A stretch of DNA of 64,000 nt, taken from contig NZ_JAJQQP010000009.1 in the NCBI RefSeq assembly GCF_028994805.1, positions 215,019 through 279,018 on the forward strand. Direction: 5' to 3'. Position numbers and translations under genes: made by a program. This document shows, in pieces, positions 31,957-40,714 of this stretch. Numbering within the stretch: the stretch's first letter is position 1; each line of letters starts with the position of its first letter. The stretch is from Promicromonospora iranensis. Lineage in GTDB: Bacteria > Actinomycetota > Actinomycetes > Actinomycetales > Cellulomonadaceae. The notes beneath the pieces were generated by a model. That model made no database searches, was not told the origin of the DNA, and saw nothing but the letters and a program-made list of their open reading frames with translations.

Positions 31957-33189
31957 ATGTCTGACCTGGAGCCGCAGCGAAGCGGAGGTCGCGTGGCGCT
32001 GGTAGATCTGACCGGCGCGGAGGACATGACTGCAGCACTGCGGAAGCTGCAGGACCAGTGGGGCCCCGTAGCCCCCGTGGACCTGGAGCCGGGAGTGCCG
32101 GGCTGGCTCGTGCTGGGGCACGCCGAGGTCATGGAGGTCATGCGCACGGAGAGTGTCTTCGCGCGCGACCCGCGGCACTGGAAGGAGCGGCTGCCACTGG
32201 ACTCGACCCTGCACGCGATCCTGTCCCCGGCCGGACGGCGCGCGCTGTACTACGCGGACGGCGCGGACCACCGGCGGCTGCGGCTGCCCGTGGACGAGGC
32301 GTTCGCGAGCATGGACGAGGCGCAGACTGCCGCGATGGTGCGCGGCGTGTGCAGCCGGCTCATCGACTCCTTCGCCGCCCAGGGCCACGCCGACCTGATC
32401 GGCGGGTACGCGGCGGCGGTGTCCTTCCTGTCGGTGTCGGGGATGTTCGGGTTCGACGAGCGGCAGGGCATCGCCCTGCTGCGGTGCGCGCACGGCGTCT
32501 TCGGGCACGGGGGCGACTCCGTGACGGCGCTGGCCACCATGGACCAGATAGTGCTCGACCACGTCCTCGCGACGCGGGAGGACCCCGGGAACAACCTCAC
32601 CGCGCGCTTCGTGGAGCACCCGAGCTTCGAGAACGACACGGAGATCGTGCACTCGATGGTCGTGGCGATCTGCGCGGCCAACGAGATGCTCGTGACCTGG
32701 ATAGCGGCCACCCTGCGCCGGATGCTCACCGACCCGCGCTACACCGGTCGGGTCACCGGGGTGCGCAGGGGCCTCGACGACGCGCTGGACGAGACGCTGT
32801 GGAGCGAGCCGCCGGTGGCGAACCTGCCCGCCCGGTACGCGGTCACGGACTGCACGCTCGGCGAGGTGCGGATCCGGGCCGGGGACGCGATCGTCATGGG
32901 CCTGGCCGCCGCGAACAACGACCCGCGGGTACGCACCACGGAGGACCTGTTCGAGGCGAACAACCGGTCGCACCTGTCGTTCGGCGTCGGGCCGCACGCG
33001 TGCCCCGCCCGGCGCCCGGGTCGGCTGGTGGTGAAGATCGCGGTGGAGAGCCTCATGGAGCGTCTCGACCTGCGCCTCACCGACCCCGACGTGACCTGGG
33101 CACCCTCGCCGTGGTCGCGGTACCCGGCGGTGCTGCCCGTGGCGTTCACGCCCGAGCGGCAGGCCGCTCGCACGCCTGCCCGGGTGTGA
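31957..33189 (+). CDS. Cytochrome P450, CYP157-like, lacking the ExxR arginine
   Basis: 410 aa. The heme-ligand region is HLSFGVGPHACPARRPGRL with C349 as the thiolate ligand. The K-helix, normally ExxR, reads E279-T-L-W282 (DETLWSEPPV), so the arginine is absent. The I-helix also lacks the usual A-G-x-D/E-T and reads CAANEMLVT. The CYP157 family of streptomycetes is known for the same loss, with an E-x-x-L-W type sequence. CYP157 genes usually sit in GTPase conservons next to CYP154, but none of those partners is here, and no ferredoxin is adjacent. GGTGGAGG lies 3 bp before the ATG at 31957; an in-frame ATG at 31921 would add 12 residues. Confidence 0.85.
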   Translation: MSDLEPQRSGGRVALVDLTGAEDMTAALRKLQDQWGPVAPVDLEPGVPGWLVLGHAEVMEVMRTESVFARDPRHWKERLPLDSTLHAILSPAGRRALYYADGADHRRLRLPVDEAFASMDEAQTAAMVRGVCSRLIDSFAAQGHADLIGGYAAAVSFLSVSGMFGFDERQGIALLRCAHGVFGHGGDSVTALATMDQIVLDHVLATREDPGNNLTARFVEHPSFENDTEIVHSMVVAICAANEMLVTWIAATLRRMLTDPRYTGRVTGVRRGLDDALDETLWSEPPVANLPARYAVTDCTLGEVRIRAGDAIVMGLAAANNDPRVRTTEDLFEANNRSHLSFGVGPHACPARRPGRLVVKIAVESLMERLDLRLTDPDVTWAPSPWSRYPAVLPVAFTPERQAARTPARV

Positions 33190-33253
33190 CGCCGGCCCGC
33201 TCCGGTCCGGCTTCGTCTGACAGAGCCGGGCCGGAGGGGGCAGGATGGAGCCC

Positions 33254-33883
33254 ATGTTTCGCATCGGACTGACCGGAGGGATCGCGGCCGGCAAGTCGGT
33301 CGCGACAGCGCGACTGGCCGAGCTCGGCGCCGTCGTCATCGACCACGACCTGCTGGCCCGAGAGGCGGTAGCGCCCGGGACGGTCGGCCTGGCCGCGATC
33401 GTCGAGGCGTTCGGCGACGTCGTCCTGCTGCCGGACGGCAGCCTCGACCGGCCAGGGCTCGGCGCCCTGGTCTTCGCCGACGACGCCGCCCGCAGCCGGC
33501 TGAACGACATCGTGCATCCGGAGGTGCGGCGGCTGTCCGCCGAGCGGGAGGCGATGGCGGCGGCCGCGGACCCGACCGCCGTCGTGGTGCACGACATCCC
33601 GCTGCTCGTGGAGACCGGCCTGGCCGAGCGCTTCCACCTGCTCGTGGTGGTGCACACGCCCGCCGAGCAGCGGGTACGCCGTCTCGTCGAGGGGCGCGGG
33701 CTGAGCGAGGAGGCGGCGCGCTCCCGCCTCGACGCGCAGGCCACGGACGACGAACGGCTCGCCGCCGCAGACTTCACCCTGGACGGTTCGGGGAGCGAGG
33801 ACGACCTGCGCGCCCAGGTGGATACCCTGTGGCAGCGCGTGGCCGGAGAGGTCGCGCAGGAGACGGAGGCGGACTCCGCGTGA
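33254..33883 (+). CDS. coaE: Dephospho-CoA kinase
   Basis: Last step of coenzyme A synthesis, phosphorylating the ribose 3'-OH of dephospho-CoA. 209 aa, beginning MFRIGLTGGIAAGKS with P-loop K14; then VVIDHDLLARE, PGLGALVFADD, RLNDIVHP and HDIPLLVETGL, all family landmarks. The last ~15 residues are a short acidic tail. The ATG at 33254 is preferred over one at 33245 because the protein then begins directly with the first strand; CAGGAT 7 bp upstream may be a leaderless -10. It is next to rpsA in many actinobacteria; here three genes are interposed. Confidence 0.95.
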   Translation: MFRIGLTGGIAAGKSVATARLAELGAVVIDHDLLAREAVAPGTVGLAAIVEAFGDVVLLPDGSLDRPGLGALVFADDAARSRLNDIVHPEVRRLSAEREAMAAAADPTAVVVHDIPLLVETGLAERFHLLVVVHTPAEQRVRRLVEGRGLSEEAARSRLDAQATDDERLAAADFTLDGSGSEDDLRAQVDTLWQRVAGEVAQETEADSA

Positions 33884-33927
33884 TCCGGCCGGCGTGACCC
33901 GCACGGCCCGGGTGAGGAGCGTGCGTG

Positions 33928-34614
33928 ATGAAGGTGCTGGTCACAGGTTTCGAGCCGTTCGGCGGTGACGCCACCAACGCGTCGGCGGACGCGGTCGCGG
34001 CGCTCGCGGCGCGCTGGGCAGGTCCGGACGAGCTCGTCACGGCGGTCCTCCCGGTGGAGTTCGGCCAGGTCCGCGCAGCCGACGGCCCGCTGCTGCGGCT
34101 GCTGGACGCGCACCGGCCCGACGTCGTCCTCGCTGTTGGGCTGGCCGCCGGGGCCACCCAGGTGCGGGTCGAGCAGGTCGCCATCAACCTGATGGACGCC
34201 CGGATCCCCGACAACGGCGGCGCCCAGCCGGCCGACGCCCCGGTGGCCGACGGCGGCCCCGACGCCCGGTTCACCACGCTGCCGGCCAAGGCAGCCGTGG
34301 CCGCGGTCCGTGCGGCGGGCATCCCCGCCGGCGTCACGTACAGCGCGGGGACGTACGTCTGCAACGCCACCTTCTACGCGCTGCAGCACGCCCTGGCCGA
34401 GCGGCCCGGCGTGCTGTCCGGCTTCGTCCACGTACCGCGCACCACCGAAGAGGTCGGGGGAGAGGCATCCGCCTCCGCACTGTCCGACGGCGGCGAGCCG
34501 CACCTCCCGCTCGAGGCGCTCGCTCGCGCGCTGGAGATCGTGGTGCGCACGGCGCTCGCCGCGGCCCGCGGCGAGGCGGTGGAGGTCGCCGCGGCCGCCG
34601 GGGCGCTGCACTGA
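33928..34614 (+). CDS. pcp: Pyroglutamyl-peptidase I
   Basis: Cysteine peptidase (family C15) that removes N-terminal pyroglutamate from peptides in the cytoplasm. 228 aa, beginning MKVLVTGFEPFGGD. The catalytic triad is E82 (VRVEQVAINL), C145 (AGTYVCNATFY) and H168 (GFVHVP), and ARIPDN is conserved. An adjacent GTG at 33925 is an alternative start; GAGGAG upstream serves either. It follows coaE by 44 bp and may be read through from it. The last ~30 residues are Ala-rich. Confidence 0.94.
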   Translation: MKVLVTGFEPFGGDATNASADAVAALAARWAGPDELVTAVLPVEFGQVRAADGPLLRLLDAHRPDVVLAVGLAAGATQVRVEQVAINLMDARIPDNGGAQPADAPVADGGPDARFTTLPAKAAVAAVRAAGIPAGVTYSAGTYVCNATFYALQHALAERPGVLSGFVHVPRTTEEVGGEASASALSDGGEPHLPLEALARALEIVVRTALAAARGEAVEVAAAAGALH

Positions 34615-34756
34615 CGGCTCGCCGGCGTCACGGGCGCCGTCGGGCCTTGCCCAGCGGTCAGCGCTGGTCGAGAATCGGACTGAACGGACATTGTGGTCCG
34701 GCGAGCGTCGGAACGACGGTCGTCGGTCGGGGATCGGTCGGGGAAGGTGGTGCGGC

Positions 34757-36145
34757 GTGGGTGACGGGCAGGCGGACGGAGCCGGGCAGGGCGTCGGCGA
34801 CGGCAGGGGGCACGCGGTCGTCGTCGGGGGGAGCATCGCCGGCCTGCTCGCGGCGGCAGCGCTCGCGGAGCACGCGGGACGGGTGACCGTCGTCGAGCGC
34901 GACAGGTACCCGGACCGGCCCGGGCCGCGCAAGGGAGTGCCGCAGAGCAAGCACACCCACCTCCTCCTGGAGAGCGGCCTGCTGGCCACCGAGCGGTTCC
35001 TGCCCGGCCTCGAGGCGGAGCTGGTCGCGGCAGGGGCGCTGCAGGTCCGGTCGCCCAGCGAGTACCTCCAGAACATGCGCGGCCGCTGGTTCGGCAGGGG
35101 GCCCGCGACGTCCACGACGCTGTGCCTCACCCGGCCCCTGCTGGAGCACGGGGTGCGGACCCGGGTCCTCGCGCACCCGAGGGTCACGGCCGTGCAGGGG
35201 ACCGACGCCGTCGGGCTGACCGGGACCGCGGAGCGGGTCACCGGCGTACTGCTGCGCGAACGCGGTGGGGAGCGCGCCGACGCCGAGCCGACGGTGCTCG
35301 CCGCCGACCTGGTCGTCGACGCCTCCGGGCGATCCTCGCGCACGCCCGAGTGGCTGGAGCGGCTCGGTGTCGCCCGGCCCGCCGAGGACCGTGTCGAGGC
35401 CGGCCTGGGCTACGCCACCCGCGTCTACCGTGACGGCTCGGACGGCGCGCTGACCGACGCCCGCCTCGTGTACCTGGTGGGGGACACGATGGGCGCCGTG
35501 ATCGTCCCGGTGGAGCCCGAGGGCACCCACATGATCACCTTCGCCACGCCGCGGGGCGAGCCGCTGCCCACCGATCCCGGCGCGTTCGAGGCGCTGGCCG
35601 ACCGTCAGCCGCACCCCCTCGTGCGCCAGTGGCTGGACAGGGCCGAGCCGCTCTCACCGGTGTTCGGGTACCTCCGGACGGAGAACGTGCGCAGGGCGTA
35701 CGACCGCCTGGTGCCCGACGGGCTGCTCGTCACCGGTGACGCGCTGTGCGCGCTGAACCCCGTGTTCGGCCAGGGCATGTCGACGGCGGCGCTCGCCGCC
35801 GTCGCGCTCGACGAGAGCCTCGCCGCGGGGCACGCGAACCGCCGGACGCAGGCGGCACTGCTCGCGGCGTCGGCCCAGGCCTGGACCATCTCCACGGGCG
35901 CGGACAAGGCACGGCCGGGAGTCACCGGCAACGCCGCGAGGCGGACCCTCCGCGACAAGCTCACCGGCTGGTACCTCGCGAGGGTCCAGGAGCGGTGCGG
36001 GGTCAACCCGGAGGTCCAGGCCAGCTTCCGCAGGGTGCTGGCGCTCCTGGCCCCGCCCACCGAGCTGTTCCGGCCGGCGGTCGTCCGGTCGGTGCTCTTC
36101 GAGAAGGGCGCCCCCGCCGACGCGCCCGCTCCGCTCCGGCTGTGA
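34757..36145 (+). CDS. FAD-dependent monooxygenase/oxidoreductase (PHBH-like fold)
   Basis: 462 aa. The FAD-binding N-terminus is AVVVGGSIAGLLAAAALAEH, then VTVVERD; the middle has ADLVVDASGRSSRTPEWLERLG, and the second FAD motif is GLLVTGDALCALNPVFGQGM. This pattern fits the flavin hydroxylase/geranylgeranyl-reductase-like superfamily. GTG at 34757 is preceded by GGGGAAGG; the open frame upstream covers pcp and is a shadow. The 142-bp gap before it shows no clear promoter. No ring-cleavage or polyketide genes are adjacent, so the substrate cannot be guessed. Confidence 0.85.
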   Translation: MGDGQADGAGQGVGDGRGHAVVVGGSIAGLLAAAALAEHAGRVTVVERDRYPDRPGPRKGVPQSKHTHLLLESGLLATERFLPGLEAELVAAGALQVRSPSEYLQNMRGRWFGRGPATSTTLCLTRPLLEHGVRTRVLAHPRVTAVQGTDAVGLTGTAERVTGVLLRERGGERADAEPTVLAADLVVDASGRSSRTPEWLERLGVARPAEDRVEAGLGYATRVYRDGSDGALTDARLVYLVGDTMGAVIVPVEPEGTHMITFATPRGEPLPTDPGAFEALADRQPHPLVRQWLDRAEPLSPVFGYLRTENVRRAYDRLVPDGLLVTGDALCALNPVFGQGMSTAALAAVALDESLAAGHANRRTQAALLAASAQAWTISTGADKARPGVTGNAARRTLRDKLTGWYLARVQERCGVNPEVQASFRRVLALLAPPTELFRPAVVRSVLFEKGAPADAPAPLRL

Positions 36146-36162
36146 GGTGGCTCGCGGGGGAC

Positions 36163-36184
36163 TGTCAGTGGTGGGTCGTACCGT
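36163..36184 (+). promoter_or_regulatory. RecA-NDp/PafBC-type DNA-damage promoter of uvrB
   Basis: TGTCAGTG (36163-36170), 8-bp spacer, TACCGT (36179-36184), then 6 bp to the ATG. This matches the mycobacterial RecA-independent damage promoter (TTGTCRGTG-N8-TAnnnT) activated by PafBC. Identical TGTCAGTG with the same spacing is found before uvrA and uvrC. Confidence 0.85.
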
Positions 36185-36190
36185 AGTCAC

Positions 36191-38305
36191 ATGCGACCCG
36201 TGACCGATCTGCAGCGCACGGTGGCCCCGTTCGAGGTCATCTCCGAATACGAGCCGGCCGGCGACCAGCCGACGGCGATCGCCGAGCTGACCAAGCGCGT
36301 CCAGGCCGGCGAGAAGGATGTGGTGCTGCTGGGCGCCACGGGTACCGGCAAGTCGGCGACGACGGCCTGGCTCGTCGAGCAGCTGCAGCGCCCGACCCTC
36401 GTCATGGCGCCGAACAAGACGCTCGCCGCGCAGCTCGCCACGGAGTTCCGGGAGCTGCTGCCGAACAACGCGGTCGAGTACTTCGTGTCGTACTACGACT
36501 ACTACCAGCCCGAGGCGTACATCGCGCAGTCGGACACCTACATCGAGAAGGACTCGTCGATCAACGACGAGGTGGAGCGGCTGCGCCACTCGGCGACCTC
36601 GTCGCTGCTGACCCGGCGCGACGTCATCGTCGTCGCCTCGGTCTCGTGCATCTACGGCCTGGGCACGCCGCAGGAGTACGTCGACCGCATGGTCCGGCTC
36701 GACGTGGGTGACGTCGTGGAGCGCGACAAGCTGCTGCGCCAGTTCGTGACCATGCAGTACACGCGCAACGACATGTCGTTCACGCGCGGCACGTTCCGGG
36801 TGCGCGGCGACACCGTGGAGATCATCCCGGTGTACGAGGAGCTCGCCATCCGGATCGAGATGTTCGGTGACGAGATCGAGTCGATCCAGACCCTGCACCC
36901 GCTCACCGGGGACGTCGTCCGCAACGAGCAGTCCGTCTACGTGTTCCCGGCCACGCACTACGTGGCAGGCCCGGAGCGCATGGAGCGCGCCATCGGCGGC
37001 ATCGAGAAGGAGCTCGAGGACCGCCTGGCCGAGCTGGAGAAGCAGGGCAAGCTGCTCGAGGCACAGCGGCTGCGCATGCGCACCACCTACGACATCGAGA
37101 TGATGCGCTCGATCGGCACCTGCAGCGGCATCGAGAACTACTCGATGCACATCGACGGCCGTGAGCCGGGTACCGCGCCCAACACGCTGCTCGACTACTT
37201 CCCGGAGGACTTCCTCCTCGTCATCGACGAGTCGCACCAGACCGTGCCCCAGATCGGCGCGATGTACGAGGGCGACGCCTCCCGCAAGCGCGCCCTCGTG
37301 GACCACGGCTTCCGCCTGCCCAGCGCGATGGACAACCGCCCGCTGAAGTGGGAGGAGTTCACCGAGCGCATCGGACAGACGGTCTACCTGTCGGCCACCC
37401 CGGGCGACTACGAGCGCTCTCTGTCCGACGGCGTGGTGGAACAGGTCATCCGTCCGACCGGCCTGGTGGACCCCGAGGTCATCGTGAAGCCCACGACCGG
37501 GCAGATCGACGACCTGCTGGGCGAGATCCGGGACCGTGTCGACCGCAACGAGCGCGTGCTGGTGACGACCCTGACCAAGAAGATGGCCGAGGACCTCACG
37601 GACTACTTCCTGGAGCGCAACGTGCGGGTGCGGTACCTGCACTCGGACGTCGACACGCTGCGCCGCGTCGAGCTGCTGCGCGAGCTGCGGCTCGGCGAGT
37701 ACGACGTGCTGGTGGGCATCAACCTCCTGCGGGAGGGCCTGGACCTGCCGGAGGTGTCGCTCGTGGCCATCCTCGACGCCGACAAGGAGGGCTTCCTACG
37801 GTCTGGTCGGTCCCTCATCCAGACCATCGGTCGCGCGGCCCGTAACGTCTCCGGCCAGGTCCACATGTACGCGGACAAGATCACGCCGGCGATGCGCATG
37901 GCGATCGACGAGACCACCCGGCGTCGTGAGAAGCAGGTGGCCTACAACACGGAGCGAGGTCTGGACCCCCAGCCGCTGCGCAAGAAGATCGCGGACGTCA
38001 CGGACATGCTCGCCCGCGAGGACCTGGACACCCAGGAGCTCCTGGCCGGCGGGTACCGGAACAACCGCAAGGCGAAGGGCGAGGGCAGGGGCGCCCGCGT
38101 CCCGGGTGCGCCGAAGGAGGCCGCGACGTCGGGCAACCGGCTGTCCGGAGCCGCGGCGAGCGAGCTGGCCGAGCTCATCCAGGAGCTCACCGACCAGATG
38201 CACGCGGCGGCCGCCGAGCTGCAGTTCGAGGTGGCGGCCCGGTTGCGTGACGAGATCTCGGGCCTCAAGAAGGAGCTGCGGCAGATGCAGGCGGCAACGG
38301 CCTAG
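36191..38305 (+). CDS. uvrB: Excinuclease ABC subunit B
   Basis: Damage-verifying helicase-like subunit of nucleotide excision repair, loaded by UvrA and joined by UvrC. 704 aa, slightly longer than usual. It has Walker [12 protein letters not shown] and the damage-probing beta-hairpin [18 protein letters not shown]-like motif II is LVIDESHQT, and late helicase motifs are [16 protein letters not shown] and [12 protein letters not shown]-terminal UVR domain ([23 protein letters not shown]) contacts UvrC. The ATG at 36191 lies 6 bp after the -10, so it is probably leaderless. Confidence 0.97.
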   Translation: MRPVTDLQRTVAPFEVISEYEPAGDQPTAIAELTKRVQAGEKDVVLLGATGTGKSATTAWLVEQLQRPTLVMAPNKTLAAQLATEFRELLPNNAVEYFVSYYDYYQPEAYIAQSDTYIEKDSSINDEVERLRHSATSSLLTRRDVIVVASVSCIYGLGTPQEYVDRMVRLDVGDVVERDKLLRQFVTMQYTRNDMSFTRGTFRVRGDTVEIIPVYEELAIRIEMFGDEIESIQTLHPLTGDVVRNEQSVYVFPATHYVAGPERMERAIGGIEKELEDRLAELEKQGKLLEAQRLRMRTTYDIEMMRSIGTCSGIENYSMHIDGREPGTAPNTLLDYFPEDFLLVIDESHQTVPQIGAMYEGDASRKRALVDHGFRLPSAMDNRPLKWEEFTERIGQTVYLSATPGDYERSLSDGVVEQVIRPTGLVDPEVIVKPTTGQIDDLLGEIRDRVDRNERVLVTTLTKKMAEDLTDYFLERNVRVRYLHSDVDTLRRVELLRELRLGEYDVLVGINLLREGLDLPEVSLVAILDADKEGFLRSGRSLIQTIGRAARNVSGQVHMYADKITPAMRMAIDETTRRREKQVAYNTERGLDPQPLRKKIADVTDMLAREDLDTQELLAGGYRNNRKAKGEGRGARVPGAPKEAATSGNRLSGAAASELAELIQELTDQMHAAAAELQFEVAARLRDEISGLKKELRQMQAATA

Positions 38306-38390
38306 GGGCCGGTCAGGGGGCGAGTGCCCGGAGAACCCTGCAACCTGGGTACGTGCGAGGCGCTGTGGGGATCACGTATGCTTCGCGGGG

Positions 38391-38503
38391 TCGGAGGGGA
38401 GTAGTCCTTCGCCATGGGGCCGTCATCACGGTCGGTGTCGATGCCGGTCCGGTCACATGGGTCCACCCCCGCTCAGGCGGGTGTGGGCGGGCGAGACTTT
38501 CGG
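38391..38503 (+). promoter_or_regulatory. yybP-ykoY manganese riboswitch upstream of terC
   Basis: The conserved halves of the aptamer are visible: GGAGGGGAGTAG (38393-38404) on the 5' side, a central CGTCATCACGG, and GGCGAGACTTTCGG (38490-38503) on the 3' side. The closing P1 stem pairs TCGGAGG (38391-38397) with CTTTCGG (38497-38503), including G-U pairs. A GC-rich hairpin (CCCCGCTCAGGCGGG) fills the middle. The motif binds Mn2+ and in other bacteria controls TerC and Mn exporters. The terC ribosome site GGAGG begins 19 bp after P1, so translational control is plausible. Confidence 0.88.
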
Positions 38504-38531
38504 TGCCTCGTGCTGCGTACCGGAGGTTTAT

Positions 38532-39533
38532 ATGAATGTGCCCTTCTGGGTCTGGGCTGCCACTGTCGCCGCGATCGTCGCGATGCTGGTGTTCGACTAC
38601 GTCGGCCATGTGCGCACACCGCACGCGCCCACGCTGCGTGAGTCGACCCGCTGGTCGATCGGCTATGTCGCCATCGCACTCGCCTTCGGCGGCCTCGTGT
38701 GGGCGGTGTGGGGACCGGTCTACGGTGGTGAGTACTTCGCGGGGTACATCACCGAGAAGAGTCTCTCGGTCGACAACCTGTTCGTGTTCGTGCTCATCAT
38801 GGCTAGCTTCCGGGTGCCGAGGGCGTTCCAGCAGAAGGTCCTGCTGGTGGGCATCACCGTCGCGCTCGTGCTGCGCACCGTCTTCATCCTGGTGGGCGCC
38901 GCCCTCATCGAGAACTTCAGCTGGGTCTTCTACCTCTTCGGGCTGTTCCTGGTCTGGACGGCGATCAGCCAGATGCGAGCGGGTACCTCGCACGAGGACG
39001 AGTTCCACGAGAACGCCGTGCTACGGATGGCCCGCCGTGTGCTCCCCACGTCGGACTCGTACGTGGGTGACCGGCTCACGACCCGCGTCGACGGCAAGCG
39101 GCTCATCACGCCGATGCTCTTCGTCATGCTCGCCATCGGCAGCGCCGACATCCTCTTCGCGGTGGACTCGATCCCGGCGATCTTCGGCCTCACGCAGGAG
39201 ACCTACCTGGTCTTCACCGCCAACGCCTTCTCGCTCCTGGGTCTGCGACAGCTCTTCTTCCTGATCGACGGTCTCCTGGACCGCCTCGTGTACCTCAACT
39301 ACGGGCTCGGGGTCATCCTGGCGTTCATAGGTGCCAAGCTCGTGATCCACGCGCTGCACACCAACGAGGTGCCGTTCATCAACGGCGGCGAGCACGTCAC
39401 CTTCGTCCCGGAGATCGGCACGCCGCTGTCGCTCGGCGTCATCGTGGTGACGCTGACGATCACCACCGTGGCGAGCCTCCTGCGCGACCGCGCCGTGCGG
39501 CGTGCCGAGAAGAAGGTCGACGAGCGCGTGTGA
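38532..39533 (+). CDS. terC: TerC-family integral membrane metal-ion protein
   Basis: 333 aa with about nine hydrophobic segments. TerC hallmarks are EKSLSVDNLFVFVLIM and the later acidic membrane motif ADILFAVDSIPAIFGLTQ; RQLFFLIDGLLDRLVYL is also typical. Members act in manganese efflux or metal loading of exported enzymes, and the upstream manganese riboswitch supports that role here over tellurite resistance. GGAGG precedes the ATG at 38532 by 5 bp; the long upstream open frame covers uvrB and the riboswitch and is not coding in this frame. Confidence 0.93.
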   Translation: MNVPFWVWAATVAAIVAMLVFDYVGHVRTPHAPTLRESTRWSIGYVAIALAFGGLVWAVWGPVYGGEYFAGYITEKSLSVDNLFVFVLIMASFRVPRAFQQKVLLVGITVALVLRTVFILVGAALIENFSWVFYLFGLFLVWTAISQMRAGTSHEDEFHENAVLRMARRVLPTSDSYVGDRLTTRVDGKRLITPMLFVMLAIGSADILFAVDSIPAIFGLTQETYLVFTANAFSLLGLRQLFFLIDGLLDRLVYLNYGLGVILAFIGAKLVIHALHTNEVPFINGGEHVTFVPEIGTPLSLGVIVVTLTITTVASLLRDRAVRRAEKKVDERV

Positions 39534-39596
39534 TCCACGGGCCGTCCGATGTGGTCGGGCCTCGCCCGCCACGCTCCGGTCGGCGCACCCGTACCT

Positions 39597-39639
39597 GCAC
39601 CTGGGCCCGGTCGGCAGACTGCCGACCGGGCCCAGGTGC
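39597..39639. terminator. Perfect 20-bp hairpin 3' of terC
   Basis: Arms 39597-39616 and 39620-39639 are exact reverse complements (20 bp, GCACCTGGGC... type) around a 3-nt loop GAC. It lies between the convergent terC and double-hotdog genes, where it could end transcription from both sides. There is no U-tract. Confidence 0.7.
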
Positions 39640-39660
39640 GGACGCACGACGTTGCCGGAT

Positions 39661-39717
39661 CACCATCCAGGTGGACTGCACCGTGGTCACACGTCGGTGT
39701 AGTCCACCTGGATGGTG
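39661..39717. terminator. Hairpin built from the last codons of the double-hotdog gene
   Basis: Arms 39661-39683 and 39695-39717 (23 bp, one mismatch) enclose an 11-nt loop. One arm is the coding sequence for the last seven or eight residues of the minus-strand gene; its stop codon lies in the loop and the other arm is 3'-untranslated. Probably a terminator for that gene. Confidence 0.7.
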
Positions 39718-40553
39718 AAGACGTCCCGATCGCCGGACCGGAGCGTCCCGGTGAACCCCTTGTCGTGCGCCTCGGGCTCGGCGGGGGCGGACGGCTCGAC
39801 GTCGACCGCGCAGGTCTGGCCGGCCGAGGCCAGGTGGTCGGCCTCCAGCCGGTACCGGCCGGCCTGCCACCGGGCGTCGGGACCCATCGCCGCCTCCAGG
39901 ACGTGGTCGAAGAGCGCGAACGTCGCGTAACCCGCGACCGACACGGGCAGCGCCGGGTGGCCGGCAAAATGCCCCTGGCACGTCGCGGCCTCCACGGAGA
40001 GCTTGGCCGTGGCGCCGCGGGCATCGACGGCGACGTCGGTGAGCGGGGCCGGCGCGCTGTAAGGACTCGCCGGCTCCGTCGCGTCGGGTGCCGTGGCCGG
40101 GCCCATCAGACGCCGGAACACGGGCACCGACAGGACCAGGTACTCGAGGTCGAGCCGCGCCACGAGATTGTCGTCGGCGTCGCGCAGCTCGGTCTCGGCG
40201 AAGGCCCGGTTGCGCCCGGACATCCGGGCGGTCGCGGTACCGCGGAGCGTGGTCAGTGTCTTGGCAGGCGGGTACATCCTGCCGACACCACGGTGGGCGA
40301 GGTAGTAGTGCTGCCCCGCCCTCGGGTTCGTGGAGGCCGCGGCGCACAGGCCGAGGATGGCGAGGTGGCGTCCACCCTCCGCCAGGTTGATGTGGGTCAT
40401 CTGACGTCCCGTCGGCGTCTGGACCGGGACCGTGGCGCGGGCCAGCCCAGGAGCGGGGCTGGTCAGATCACCGAGTGCGTAGTACGGCGGCGTCACGCAG
40501 ATCCGCGGGCCGATCTCCTCGTACGTCACCGTCGTACTCTCGACAGAGGTCAT
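39687..40553 (-). CDS. Double-hotdog-fold protein with FabZ-like motif
   Basis: 288 aa of uncertain function. The C-terminal half has TCQGHFAGHPALPVSVAGYA, close to the HFxxxPxxPG motif of FabA/FabZ hydroxyacyl dehydratases, followed by a helix ALFDHVLEAAMG. The N-terminal half (residues ~30-130, MTHINLAEGGRHLAILGLCA) looks like a second, divergent hotdog. A dehydratase or thioesterase acting on acyl-ACP or acyl-CoA is possible; catalytic residues are not certain. GGGGAGG lies 6 bp before the ATG, with a TACGTT -10 candidate just upstream, so unlike many neighbours it has a leader. No fatty-acid or polyketide genes are adjacent. Confidence 0.65.
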   Translation of the reverse strand: MTSVESTTVTYEEIGPRICVTPPYYALGDLTSPAPGLARATVPVQTPTGRQMTHINLAEGGRHLAILGLCAAASTNPRAGQHYYLAHRGVGRMYPPAKTLTTLRGTATARMSGRNRAFAETELRDADDNLVARLDLEYLVLSVPVFRRLMGPATAPDATEPASPYSAPAPLTDVAVDARGATAKLSVEAATCQGHFAGHPALPVSVAGYATFALFDHVLEAAMGPDARWQAGRYRLEADHLASAGQTCAVDVEPSAPAEPEAHDKGFTGTLRSGDRDVFTIQVDYTDV

Positions 40554-40714
40554 GCAGTGCCTCCCCGAACGTAGTCAGCAGTGCCGGAACAGGCATCATG
40601 GGCACCACGGAGCTCGCCACGCTATGCCTCGAACGTGACTATTGCGTAAAACTCTCCGTATGGCCCGGGTATGACACGGGTATGACCTGGTTGGGGGTGA
40701 ATCTGGTGGGGGAC
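40554..40714. other. Intergenic region between two minus-strand genes
   Basis: 161 bp. It includes a less GC-rich stretch (40628-40660) and repeated TATGAC motifs. It holds the promoter/ribosome site of the double-hotdog gene at its left end; otherwise I see nothing specific. Confidence 0.3.

Noticed and set aside
27047-32000. Defence island (STAND protein plus neighbours)
   Set aside because: STAND proteins can be antiphage sensors, but there is no effector domain, no adjacent nuclease, restriction, CBASS or retron gene, and the flanks are housekeeping genes; support is too thin to claim a defence system.
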